DNA of 64,000 bases from assembly GCA_031310005.1 (NCBI GenBank), contig CM062379.1, positions 3,348,001 through 3,412,000 of the forward strand, given 5' to 3'. The stretch comes from Dactylellina haptotyla. Its lineage: Eukaryota > Ascomycota > Orbiliomycetes > Orbiliales > Orbiliaceae. The notes beneath the pieces are model-generated. The model worked only from the letters and a program-made list of their open reading frames with translations. It was not told the DNA's origin and searched no databases. Below are positions 48,381 through 59,876 of the stretch, piece after piece. Every line of letters starts with the position of its first letter. The first letter of the stretch is position 1. Position numbers and translations under genes: made by a program.

Positions 48381-49934
48381 ATGGCCACAGGATTCCGTAC
48401 CGTGGGGTATTATGTAGATTGGGTAAGAAGCTCCGTCTGCATTCTCGCATCCATTGCCAGATGAGGATATGATGCACGCCGCTTCCGTTACATGTTACAC
48501 AATTTGCCTGCCGAGAAACCGGGTTTGCTAACGTTGCCGTGTAACTTGCACAGGCGATCTACGGCCGTAACTTCAAGCCGCAGGACCTCAAGGCCGACCA
48601 GTTCTCGCACATCTTGTTCGCCTTTGTCAAGATAAACAGAGATACTGGTGAAATACAGCTCGCAGACCCTTGGGCAGATACTGATGTAAGTTACTTGACC
48701 CAGCAGTCCTATCGGTTCCATTAGAATATTATGCTATACTGTACAGTCAGGTCTAACCAGCTCTCCTCCAATTCGTAGATCCATTGGGACGAGTCATGGG
48801 ACGTTCCCGCAGGTGTCACCAATGTTTATGGCATATTTCTCCAGCTGTTCAAACTGAAGAAAGTCCACCGCAACCTGAAGACTATGCTCTCCATTGGAGG
48901 ATGGACATACTCTCAGGACGGATCGTTCGCCGCAGGTGCCAGTACACCAGAAAAGCGTGATAAATTTGCCAGATCCGCGGTCCAAATGGTCAAGGATTTT
49001 GGTCTTGACGGCATTGACCTTGTAAGTCTCTTCCCCTCTTAATCTTCAACTCCTACCGGAGTAAATTCGACAGCTAATAAATTTTCTATTCTTTTCCCGC
49101 TAGGATTGGGAGTATCCTGTGGATGCTACCGAAGCAGCCAACTACGTGGACCTGCTCCGCCTCTGCCGCCAATACCTCAACGAGGCGAACCCAGCTTTCG
49201 AGCTATCTATCGCTGCACCATGTGGCGCGGATAAGATCCAGAAGCTCGACATCCCCGGCATGGATAGATACCTGGATTTCTGGAACTTGATGGCCTACGA
49301 CTTTGCAGGCTCGTGGTCTCAAGCTGCAGGCCACGCTTCCAATATCTTCGGTTCCACTTCGAACCCAGCATCCACGGAATTCTCCTTCGACACGGCCTTG
49401 CGTATGTACAGCGCCGTCAATCCACACAAGCTCGTGGTCGGTATGCCACTCTACGGTCGCGGCTTTGCGAACACGGATGGTCCCGGTAAACCATATCAGG
49501 GCACAGGTCAGGGAAACTGGGAGACCGGCGTGTGGGACTACAAGAATCTACCTCTGCCAGGGTCCCAGGAGTACCAAGACGACCAACTAATAGCATCCTA
49601 CAGCTACGACCCAGCGCAACGGCTAATGATCTCATATGATACGCCACACATTGCAGAACTCAAGGCCAAATACATTATGAGCCGCGGCCTTGGCGGAGCC
49701 ATGTGGTGGGAAACAAGCGGTGACAAGGTCGGCACAGGTTCTCTCGTGCAAACTGTTATTGACACTTTCGTAAGTACCCGCTCCTCTCGCACTCTAATGG
49801 AGTTACAATCTTGTGATGCATACTTTGAAAGAGTATTTGTTAATGAGGCGGTGCTACAGGGCGCGAAAAATCTCGACCATAAACAAAATGTCATCAGCTA
49901 CCCAGACTCCAAGTACAACAATATTCGAAGTTAG
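48381..49934 (+). CDS. GH18 chitinase without signal peptide (ChiB type)
   Basis: Five exons (48381-48422, 48554-48685, 48779-49021, 49104-49769, 49860-49934) give 385 residues, all junctions in phase. The enzyme hydrolyses chitin; family members without a signal peptide (Aspergillus ChiB) act in autolysis. The start MATGFRTVGYYVDW is directly the first barrel strand, so there is no secretion signal. Further motifs are AIYGRNFKPQDL, MLSIGGWTYS, the catalytic DGIDLDWEYP (DxxDxDxE, split by intron 3), LMAYDFAGSW and VVGMPLYGRGF. The chitinase insertion domain follows, then GGAMWWETSGD. The ending YPDSKYNNIRS is typical. Intron 4 (90 bp) is a multiple of three with no stop, so retention would insert 30 residues. 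In the same frame beyond the TAG, 34 more codons remain open with a Lys/Pro-rich repeat. Confidence 0.95.
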
Positions 49935-50623
49935 GAACCTCGAGTAACGCACAAGACGCCCAAGGCTAAGCCGAAGCCGAAGCCGAAGCCAAGAAAGAGG
50001 GATCGGTTCAGTGAGTTTTTGCATAGGATTTTTGGCTAGGTTTTTCTCTCAAGTATATGGATATTCGACGAGGGGTGATGGTTCGGTGTTTTATTTTCTG
50101 CAGTTCCAACAACGGAGTGAGGTTGGCGGTTTTTTGCTTTGTTTAATGCATTACTCTCTTTTTGTGTTTGGTTTTCCTGAGCTATGCGTGTAAGCATGCT
50201 CCTTTCTCTCATTTTATGGATGATGCCCAACGCTAGGATAAGCCTCTGGTGTCGTTTTGACGAAATACCTGTGGTAATGAATTTGGGTAACTGTCGCTTT
50301 CGAAATCATACCGTCGCCTTAGAGGCAGAGTAAATTTCCAGATTCAGTCTGACCAATATTAATAATTTGCTGATTGATGATTGTACTTCAAATTTTGTGA
50401 GCTCCTAGTCAGATACGTTTCTTAGTAGAGTCTCCTTTTAGTGATTCCACCTCTTGCATACTTTGTTCGATTAGGTGTTGGTGTTGGAGTTTCTACAAGG
50501 TCGTCAGTGCTGTCAGCGAGTTGTTGCCATCTTTTTAGAGAAAACATCCTCACGCCGACGTTGCCATTGTATTGAACCCTGCATTTATATATATATATCA
50601 CACACTTCAGACTTCAATACAAT
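49935..50623. other. Intergenic region between chitinase and centrin-like gene
   Basis: It starts with an in-frame open stretch after the chitinase stop (49935-50038) that includes a GCCGAA repeat. The remainder is the chitinase 3' UTR and the centrin promoter. A (TA)n run at about 50588-50599 lies 25 bp before the centrin ATG. Confidence 0.55.
49968..49993. repeat. Hexanucleotide repeat (AAGCCG)4
   Basis: Four copies of AAGCCG (the last imperfect) follow the chitinase stop. In the chitinase frame they would encode Lys-Pro dipeptides. Confidence 0.85.
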
Positions 50624-51456
50624 ATGGTAAAATACCTCCCCAGAAACACAGTAGTTATATCGGATACTAATGGTATGGTCTGTGGCGGTGGTATAGCCTC
50701 CAAAGAAACGAACTGCAGCAGCACCAGCGAAGAAGAAAGTCAGAGTTAAGCTCGCACAGGATCTGAGTCTTTCCACGGAAGAAGAGCAAGAGGTCCGTCT
50801 GGCATTTGACTATTTTACGGATCCAGAGGAGCTGGGGAAGGATATCATTCAAAGCAAAGACTTGAAGAAAGCGTTTAGGTGAGATATTCTATCTATATAT
50901 TTATGCTTACTGTTTGATTGTTAAGATGTTTATGGAATTCGGTATTAATGTATACGGTGGGGGAGGTATAGCGCTTTAGGGTTCAATTTATCACCTGGAG
51001 AGATCAAAGAGATCAAAGAAACAATTGACCCAGATGACGAGGGGTTCATAGTGTACGAATTATTCCTGGAGGTTGCCGCAATGAAAATGAAAGGTAAGTC
51101 TATATATATGAACAATGAGGTAGCTGCGTTCACCGTGCTAATAATTTGATCTGTTGAAAGACCGTGACGGCAAGGATGAACTGGATAAAGCATTTTCGCT
51201 CTTCACGGGCGGGGACGACGAGGGTCCGATCACGCTCCAACATTTGCAGAGGGTTGCCAAAGCGCTGAACGAAAATGTCACGGACGATACGTTGAGGGAT
51301 ATGCTACGCGAGGCGTCGTCAGGTGACAGGAACGAGGTCAACAAGTAAGTAGTGTAAGTCAACTACCTCCGACGAGTGAACCGATCACTGATGGGCTATC
51401 CTGCTTGGCGAAGGAGGGACTTTGAGGATGTGATGAAGCGTGCTGGTATTTTGTGA
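50624..51456 (+). CDS. Centrin (Cdc31)-like EF-hand protein with degenerate calcium loops
   Basis: Exons 50624-50626, 50697-50878, 50972-51093, 51161-51344 and 51414-51456 give 177 residues in phase. The first exon is the ATG alone, and the first intron begins directly after it. A basic tail (MPPKKRTAAAPAKKKVRVKL) precedes four EF-hand units. The backbone is centrin-like: LAFDYF, LKKAFSALGFNLS, KAFSLF, LQRVAKALNENVTDDTLRDM and DVMKRAGIL. Centrin Cdc31 works at the spindle pole body and in Sac3/TREX-2 mRNA export. All four loops deviate from the calcium consensus. Loop 1 has an insertion (DPEELGKDIIQ). Loop 2 has Leu at position 12 (DPDDEGFIVYEL). Loops 3 and 4 lack the first Asp (TGGDDEGPI, SSGDRNEV). 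Calcium-independent function is inferred. Confidence 0.9.
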
Positions 51457-52472
51457 TCCAAAACATTTCTTGATCTCTATGGCGACGGTAAGATTACTTT
51501 TTTCGTCTACGATTCTATATTGTACGGGTGCATTTCGCGAGAAGATTGAAACAAATTGAAGAAGAATTGGAATTCCAATCCAACCCGTTCACATCGTTCC
51601 CGCATATCTCTCGGTTCCAAAGCCGCGCAAACATATCTGCTGCACCATTGCATAATCGCTCGAATGAATGAATGAATCTCTTGGGCAAACCCCGGCGGAC
51701 TGGGGCCAGAACGAGGAGCTAACCAAGGCCAACTGGGGCTTGGGTGGTATTGGGCTGGTGTTTGTTTAGCGTCCGCAGTGGCACACCTGCCGGATGGGAA
51801 TTAGGCTGGGCCGACCTGCATTTTTGCCCCTTTGTCCATGCAGGTGCAGCAGGAAGGAAGGAAGAGGAGCAGAAGAGCGAAGAGATAACGAGAGGGAAGG
51901 CAGATGCATGTCCGAGAGAGCGGGTCCGATAGGCCCAGCAGGAAATAGGAGAACGACGCCTACAACACCCGCCGATGGACATCGCCAGAGAAGTATCGTA
52001 TCGCAGCAGAAACAACAGAGGTGGTCTCCCCGTCTCCGCCAGAATATCTCAGACTCGAACACGAGGGCACAGCCAATCTCAAAGCGCCCGGTTGGACGGC
52101 TACCTGCTCGGACGGGTCTAACGCCGCCGCTGACGCTTTTCTTTATCTCTCCTGGGTAGACCCGGAGGGTTTATTTATTCTTTATTTATTTATATTATTC
52201 ATTCGTTCGTCCCATCTTCCACCAAGCAAGCACACTACTCGCCTTCGAGATCGATCACCGAAGCCTAAAGTTCGAGAGCCGCCCCGGCCGTTCCAACCTT
52301 CTCCGCATGCGGGTCGCTGCTGCTCGCGAACATTGAACATTGGAACTGCCCACCTCCCTCGTTTCATACCCGCCAATTTTGAATTCGGTCCACCCCAGCT
52401 GCTGCATCAGGAAAACGCTCTTCCAGGCACACCACCTGGTGAGCACCCGCTGAGGCCGAGAGCCATAGCACC
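51457..52472. other. Intergenic region upstream of the Zrg17-like gene
   Basis: About 1 kb containing a short (GAAT)n repeat near 51661-51676, then the promoter and leader of the zinc transporter gene. A plus-strand frame at 52021-52644 overlaps the true start in another frame and is a shadow. Confidence 0.5.
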
Positions 52473-54269
52473 ATGGCCACCCTCAATAACCTCCCAATCC
52501 CGCTGCCACCGAGAACGCCCACCCCTCCGACACCTCTTCCCGAAGATCCAGCTGTCGACGACCGTGATTACGACACAAACTCGCTCGCTCCGACTTCAAA
52601 CAGGCTTTCGTGGACATCGGCCGATTTTCAGACAATCGACATAGCAACCCCTTCCACGCCCCCTCTAACTCCCTCTTACTCCTCCTACTCCGCGTCGCCG
52701 TCAAGGTTTAACAGCGCCGGATCAACCTACTCGCCCTACCAAACACACAGGATGAACGGCTATGCCAATGGAGGAACCCACTCCTCCACAACCACATTAA
52801 CAACCACAATCAATGGACCGCCTTCCACGCCGCCCGCGCGCTCGCCTTTTAACTTCAAGCAAATGCCCATGGCGCCGCCAACAAACCCCGGGGCGGTAAA
52901 TCAACAAGCTGTACGTTCCGTTTGTTCACTTTAAATTCAGATAATATGTCCAAGCTTTTTTGACTAAACCCTTTGTGTTACACAGAACCAACGTCGTGGA
53001 CATCGGTACAAGAGATCAAGTATAAGTCACCAGATATTCGTAGAACCGAAGCCCCGAGCTCCGCTAGCAGTACCAGTGTCACTCCCGATCCCGACATTTA
53101 AAGAATGGCGACAAAGTATGACGAAAGATCAAAAGATCCGGTTCGTATGGGGATTGATGCACTTTGGGATCGCAACTTTCTGCGCTTGGAAGGGACATGG
53201 CTCGTTAGCAATGACAGCGTTATCACACTTGGTCATCTACGATGCCGTTTCGGCTTCTCTGTGTGTCATTGTGGATGTGCTAAGTAATTTTGATGTTTGG
53301 AACCGGAGTAGTGTTCGACATCCCTTTGGGTACGCTCACTTTATATCGACATTAGACTTGGGTTTAGTGAGCTAATAGTTGTGTTATATAGGCTGCAACG
53401 TGCTGAAGTTCTTATCGGATTTGCTATGTCCGTACTTCTACTGTTTATGGGATTCGATCTCATCCAGCACTCCGCCCAGGATCTTATCGCAGGATGGCAG
53501 GGAGCGGAGGATCATGAAGACCACGGCCACGAACACGGGCATCACAAGCATCAACGGGTTCCTAATGGCACTATTGATAGCTATGCCCTTCTCGTTATCG
53601 GAGCGACTCTCATTTCTGCTATTGGTTTGAAGAATCATGTGCGCATAGGAAAAGGTAGCTCAACATCTTCGGCAAGTACTTCTCTGACTAGAAACTAATA
53701 TCGTCTTTCATATTAGCACTTCGATTCGCCTATATTTCGTCTCTCCCATCGGTTCTCAGCAATCCATCGCATTTCCTCACCCTATCTTGTTCGCTTCTAT
53801 TACTTCTCCTTCCGCTCCTTTCCGTCACCATGTATGCCTGGCTTGACAGGACCTTGTCTTTGACAATTGCCATCTCAATGATTCTTTTGGGAATCAGGCT
53901 CGTCAAGATACTCGGTAGCATGTTGCTGATGCGATTTGGCGGCGAAGGAGTAGCTGAGGTTGTCAAGGAGGTATGTCATCTACCCAACCGAATATCTTAC
54001 CTCGCCATTTTCAAAGAATGCTAACGGATATGATTTTGCAGATTGAACAAGATTCAGCCATCACCAACATTGAAGAAGCTTCCTTCTGGCAGGTCCACCA
54101 CAATCTTTGCATGGCCAATTTGAAACTCCACGTCCGCCTCTCCGATGCCTCTACTGAAACTAAAATCCGCGAACGCATCAGCAGACTCATCAAAGACCGT
54201 CTTGGCGCGATCTATGGAAAGGGTAAACGAAATTGGGATGTCACGATTGAAATCGTCGCGTCTATCTAA
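52473..54269 (+). CDS. Zrg17-like cation diffusion facilitator (ER zinc transport)
   Basis: Exons 52473-52910, 52986-53329, 53392-53654, 53717-53970 and 54042-54269 give 508 residues. Zrg17 pairs with Msc2 to move zinc into the ER and early secretory pathway. A Pro/Ser/Thr-rich cytosolic N-terminus of about 170 residues is followed by membrane segments (FVWGLMHFGIATFCAW, VIYDAVSASLCVIVDVLSNF, VLIGFAMSVLLLFMGFDLI, then YALLVIGATLISAIGL and two more). The motif RHPFGLQRAEVLIGFA, joined across intron 2, is typical of the CDF family. A His-rich loop (EDHEDHGHEHGHHKH) follows TM4. The zinc-site pattern HxxxD expected in active CDFs is altered in TM2 (YDAVSASLCVIVD), which fits the non-transporting Zrg17 partner. 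The C-terminal cytoplasmic domain is present. Confidence 0.92.
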
Positions 54270-54853
54270 TTTCCCATTTTGCATTGCCATTTTTAAACCC
54301 CTTCAACGTTTGAACACGTTATTGAACAATTTCTGGAAGTAAAATACATTTTTAAATAGACTTCCATAATAGGCACATCTTGTATATATCATTTCCCCCC
54401 TAACTGTTCCATCTTTCTCTTCTATCCTTGGAAGTTATATTATATATCGGGGATATTTTTGAGCGTGTTCTATTTTTTTCTGTTCGGTCATGGAGTAGGC
54501 TGGGACTCGACATAGATATATTTACGTTTTGGCAAAGATTCGAAGATGTTCATCTGTACTGTTTTGCTGTTGTTTTTCCAAGTTGTTTAGAATACCCTTG
54601 GTTTGGATTATGATATAGGTGGTTATGATATAATACTCAGAACTAAATTGTTGCTTTTATTACGCAACTCTTGTTCTCCCTATTCTTATTCAAGTGAAAA
54701 ACTATCTTCATTTCAATCATTCTCTTGCGAGTTTCCGCTTCGTTAGTTAAAAAAAAGAACACGAAGGCAACGCATAACAATGTATTACAATGTAATAGAA
54801 TCGACGAAAACTAAAAATTAAAAATCATTTTGCTTTTTTCGAGACTTTATTGT
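54270..54853. other. Intergenic region between two convergent genes
   Basis: AT-rich 3' UTR sequence of the zinc transporter gene and the K-segment protein gene. No feature seen. Confidence 0.55.
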
Positions 54854-55964
54854 TTAGTCGGATGACGAGTGATGAAGCTTCTCCTTGATCTTCTGTGTCA
54901 AACCCTTCTTCTCGCCATGCTCTTCAATGTTATCATGACGATCAATATGCTCGTCGTGCGGTTCGTTATCGTCAGAGGATTTGGAAACCGATGGACGTTT
55001 ATTAGAGTGACTTCCGTGGCCGCCAAAGCCGCTGTGGTCGACTCCGTACCCTGGTGATTTCGTGAAGTTAGCTTCTAGCTGCTTTAAGCTGATTATAAAG
55101 GTATCAGGACTTACATTTCTTCTCCTTTGGTGGTTCGTTTGTGCCCTCGACGTCACCGTGTGTGATTCCCTTTTCGTCCATTAATCTTTGTGCTTCCCGA
55201 GCTGCCCCTGGTCTCTGTAGTTTGATACACCCGTTAGATTTTCCAATTTTCACAATTTATAGAGGGATTATGTTGAATATAAATACGTACTGTAGCATCA
55301 AAGTCACCTCCATCGGCAGCAAGTCCGGTGCTCTTTTCGTATAGTGTGCCCGTTCCCTCGCCTTTACTATTATTCTCGGAGTCTGGTAGCTTCATACCAC
55401 CCACACCACCGCCCATCGAACCGCCCGACGGACCGCCCGACATGCCGCTATTTCCGCTACCGGTAGAGGCTGTGTCCGGCTCGGCGTTCGGTCTGTCACC
55501 ACCTTGGTGTTTTGGGGTATTCTGTTGAGCGTACGAAGGGTCTGCTGTGACGCTAGGTTGGGCGCCGCTGCCACCGAAACCTGTGTTCGGTTCGTTTGAA
55601 GAGCCTATAATTATTATTATTATGAGAATCCCGGTTTTAATAGTGCTGTGTGTATTGAGGAGGGCTGCTCACTGAAAGGGTTCTTATTTGTTCCCTCGTT
55701 TTCACCGGTTATGTTTGCACCCTGCGGTTGTCCGCCAGTAGATGAGGGACCCTGCGGTCTTCTGTCGGTGTCATTTTGGTCTGGTTGGTAGGCGCCTTCA
55801 GCGTCCGGGTCTGACTCGAGACGGCCGCTGAATCTAGATTCTCTCACGGTGTCATCGACCATGGATTTGTGGACTTCGTAGTGGTTACCACGGCCAGTTT
55901 CACCGTTACCCTCACCCCAGATTGTATTTTTGAGGGAAGAAGTGGCTTGATTGATTGTCTCCAT
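54854..55964 (-). CDS. Hydrophilic glycine-rich protein ending in a dehydrin-like K-segment
   Basis: Four exons, complement(54854-55050, 55115-55214, 55291-55604, 55673-55964), give 300 residues in phase. The start METINQATSSLKNTIWG could be an amphipathic helix. The body is extremely hydrophilic and rich in Gly, Ser, Asn, Asp and Pro (for example SGGPSGGSMGGGVGG), with no predicted globular domain. A conserved-looking block, RPGAAREAQRLMDEKGITHG, comes in exon 3, followed by GFGGHGSHSNKRPS and a His/Asp/Glu-rich run. The C-terminus, EKKGLTQKIKEKLHH, closely matches the plant dehydrin K-segment pattern (EKKGxxxKIKEKL). Such segments form amphipathic helices that coat membranes during desiccation. 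A stress or spore protectant role is inferred. No other family was recognised. Confidence 0.85.
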
Positions 55965-57589
55965 TTTTGTGTTTAGAGAATGAGTATGTTGTAATTCTAT
56001 GGTTTAGTTTCTTGGAAGAAAAGCTTGTCAGATTTAAGAGTTTCTTGGTAGTGGAAAAATGATCTAAAAAAAAAAATATCTTTATAATTGTGCGGGTAAC
56101 GGAATTTCAATAGACCGACGAGGAGATTCCAGCAGGTTTATATAGCAATTTCAAAATTTCAAAAGCATCGGTTTAAGCTGCTCGGTTCAATTCAACCGAA
56201 ACCGGGACAGGCGGTAAGATAAACTTGCGTAAGTACGACAGGGGAGCCAAGGTCGAGAATCCCCTCGATGACTTCACAGGTTTCTGGAAACTTTGGATTT
56301 ACTAAGTACTTGTAATGGTAGCTGTGACCTTTTGGTCTCGCACGAAGATCGGTTTCCGTGACTGACTGGTACTTAAGGTTGTCCCGGCTGTCCAAGGCTA
56401 CACCGACATATACAAGCAATAGCTATTTCTTACGTATATCAAAGCATTTGCTTTTATAAATCTGGGCGCGATCAGTGGGGTCTCGCACTTGGCTAGCACG
56501 GATTTAGAACGTCGAGTGCGAATGCCTGAGATAGAGCACCTCCCCGGATATCCTTCACTTTAGTCACGGCGATACAGAATATTGATAACGACATATTATT
56601 TGACACTTTCTGTGCTACACGTGCGGGTCCAGACGCATTCGAACGGCGCCCTGTTTGGCTGGGGGATTTTCTTTTCGTGGTGGCATCATTTGTCTTATGC
56701 CCGTTTTGGGGGGTGGGCAGGTTTGTGTTGCGAGGAAGCTGCCAGGACGTCATCCGTTGGCCATCATGACATCACGCCCGGCCCAATGGATTTGGGAGCT
56801 GGCATCCACAGCCAGACCGACCCGCTGCTCGTTCGCCACAAATATCCAGATGAGATGGACAGTGGCTAGTGTCGGTTACCATTGCATTGTCGGTCCGTAT
56901 GAAACTCCGAGAGTTGTATTGATCTTTGCGAAAATGGTGCAATAGTTGAATTATTGCGGCTTGCTCCTCTTTCATGGGAGACATGCCGTAACGAGTGCAC
57001 GTACCCGGGTTTCTTCGAGATCGCGAGAGTTAGCGGAACTTAACTAAGCCTGTCTCTCCCAAACTACAGCATTGGAATGGCAAGTTTATGGTATACCAGT
57101 AAATACTTCAAGTAGTATCCACTTGATTCTCATTGCTATTATATCACGATGTCACTCAAAAGCGAAGGCCGCACCAGCTGCAGCACGGTGAATATCGATA
57201 TCAGAAGATATACAATTGTTTATATGATTACAAGACAACTTAGAGCGTCCCCTTCTATACGACACCAAGGCCACTATCAGGACACAAGCTTTGCAAGCTT
57301 TGGTGTGTCTCAGGCTTGTCTGAAGCTTATGCCGCCAGGGCGTCCAATTGGACCGTTATTTTGACCCCTGTTAGCGTTCCCGTATGTCTGCATGACGGCA
57401 TGCGGCCTCCTAATTCTCAGCTCACACAGAGAAAAGAGAGAGAGAAAACCACCCGTCGTCAATTCCCATTCATTCTCGCCCACAGGATCCTTCTGTTGAC
57501 CTCTTCTTCGCATACTTCGTGCCTACCTCGATGACCGCTACCGATACCTGCTCACTGTTCTACTGGCAGCACGACCACCTCAATCCAAC
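55965..57589. other. 1.6 kb divergent promoter region
   Basis: It lies between the K-segment protein gene and the CorA gene. The first 150 bp are AT-rich leader or promoter. Short frames on both strands (for example 56582-56945) are overlapping and without domains. CA/AG-rich leader sequence precedes the CorA ATG. Confidence 0.5.
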
Positions 57590-59672
57590 ATGATGGCGGG
57601 AAGGTACCACCATCACCACAAACGCTCAGTCGACGAGGAGCCAATGAGCCCTGTCAGTCGCGTGAGTACGGCTGAAGGCGACGGGCGACGACACCGCATT
57701 CCAGTTCCCGGCGAAGTTCGTATTTCAATAGACGGCGGGCCGCCACGTGCGCCTGGCGATAGTGACAGTGATACCGTGTCGACAGGCTCGGCCCGTAGAA
57801 AGGCGTTCAAACGTCGCGGTAAACGCATGACGGCCTCCAGGAGTTACCATAACCCCACCAAAGTTATCGGCGCGGAGCCCGGTATATCCACCTCCCAGGA
57901 GATCGATGTCGAGCTGTACACGAGGTGCGAGATCACCGTCGTCGATTACGGCATGGAAGACATGATTACTACCGAACTCGTCAACGAGACGCTGCCCGAG
58001 TTTTTGGCACGGCCGCGACCAAAGTGGGCAACCGTCCGGTGGATCAACGTCAACGGTCTTTCTTGGGATGTTATCAAGTCTCTCGGCCAGTACAAAGCAC
58101 TGCACAGGTTGGCGATTGAGGATATTATGAACACGCATTCTCGTTCAAAGACGGACTGGTATTCTGATCACGCCCTGATTATCTTGACGGTCCAAAAGCT
58201 CGTTCATCTTGATATCCCGGAGGGAGACTTTAAAAATAAGAAGAAACGATGGTTTCATAAAACCTTGAACGTCCCCGAAGACGTTGATAGCGAAGACGAG
58301 ACGATACCTGAAGTTAGGGGCTACGTTGAAGGACAAGATGTCAAAACTATCCAGACGTTCCAGCGCTATCACGGCGGACCAAACTACGAACGCATCCTGT
58401 TTATGGAACGAAACTCCAGTCTCGCGCAGAAGGGCCTTGCAGTCGCCGTTGAGCAGTGTTCGATATTCCTCTGTGACGATAACACCATCATCTCCTTCTT
58501 CGAAAACTCCGCCGACGATATCGAACCGCCCATAATGGCTCGCCTGCGCTCCACCAATACACTCCTTCGTAGTTCCTGCGATGGCAGCATGGTTGTACAA
58601 GCCATCATCGACGCTATAGTCGATCTTTGTTTCCCAGTCATCCACGCGTATCAGGACACAATTGGCGAGCTCGAACTCAGCGTTTTGACCGACACATCCC
58701 TTCGCGATACCCAGCGACTCTATATTCTCGCCAGCGAGTTGGCGCTTTTAAAGACCACCATACAACCACTTACCGGTATCATCAATGCTCTTCGAGATCA
58801 CAAACGGGATATGTACAAACGGAAAGATAACCCGGTTAATACACTTACCAGTGTTGGGGTATCCCCTATCGCATTCACCTACCTTGGTGACGTTCAGGAT
58901 CACACGATGGTTTTACTGGAGACTGTGGAAACGATGAAGCGGTCCGCTGATAATCTTACGTATGCGATTATTTCCGTAAGCACTATGGATACCTTATGTC
59001 TGATCGATTATTATTATAGGGATTACATTTTCAACACCGTGGGAAATCTGCAAAATGAAAATATGCAACAGTTGACTGTTGTTACCATTTTCTTCTTGCC
59101 GCTTACCTTTCTGACTGTACGTGTCATGGTCTAAATTTACGCAAGCAACATTACTAATCTGTTTTTCCAGGGTTACTTCGGTATGAACTTTGATGATTTC
59201 TCTGGTGTAAGGCGATCAGATGCGTAAGTTTCTTCTTTTTAGATGATCATTGTTATCTACGATGTATTGACACAAATGCTAGGTTCTTTTGGGTGCTTGC
59301 GGTCCCTATCGCCATCTCTACTATGATTCTTCTCATGTAAGTCTTGCCAGTTAACGCTTTTAAATACTTCGTTCTGTCTAACGAGATATCAGGAACGGAC
59401 CTCTTCTCCGCCAGATCGCCAAACTTTTCCGAAGACGACAGATTCGGAAAGTTCGAGCTATACGCGAGAAGCAAGAGCAAAAGAATCGACCTATATTGAA
59501 GTTAAATGCAGCTCGGCGTCTGACTTTCGGACTTAAGGAGGCTGGAAGCCGCCCAGCTAAGCATGCGAATGGTGATCTTGCTCCGCTGGAGGAACAACCA
59601 TCCGCCAGCGGTTCAGGAGAATATGGGGCACGTGGTGATGATGTTAGCGACAGAATTACCATTGAACCGTGA
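57590..59672 (+). CDS. CorA-type magnesium transporter (Alr1/Mnr2-like)
   Basis: Exons 57590-58959, 59020-59116, 59171-59223, 59283-59336 and 59393-59672 give 617 residues. CorA proteins are pentameric Mg2+ channels; fungal members sit in the plasma membrane or vacuole. A basic Ser/Arg-rich N-terminus (His-rich at residues 6-10) leads into the CorA soluble domain (WINVNGLSWDVIKSLG, HRLAIEDIMNTHSRSKTDWY). The long stalk helix follows. TM1 ends QLTVVTIFFLPLTFLT, and the selectivity motif YFGMNF (GMN) comes in exon 3, then TM2 (FFWVLAVPIAISTMILLM). Intron 1 (58960-59019, 60 bp) has no stop and a multiple-of-three length, so the unspliced frame stays open. Splicing restores NLTDYIFNTVGNLQNENM, which fits the family. 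Two ATGs are adjacent; either may be used. Confidence 0.93.
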
Positions 59673-59876
59673 TAGAATTTCTAGATTCATGCATAGCCGT
59701 TTGCTCATTTAAGTTTTAGATATACCTGGGTTTTGCACGAGGGAGTTTGGGGTTCGGATACACTATAGGAACAAGCAGTAATGTAGATAGATCATAATAT
59801 ACCAGATATCGAAAAGCTGGCTTTTTATTTATCATTTTTGGTTTACTCGTTTTTTTAATTTTATACAAAACGGTTA

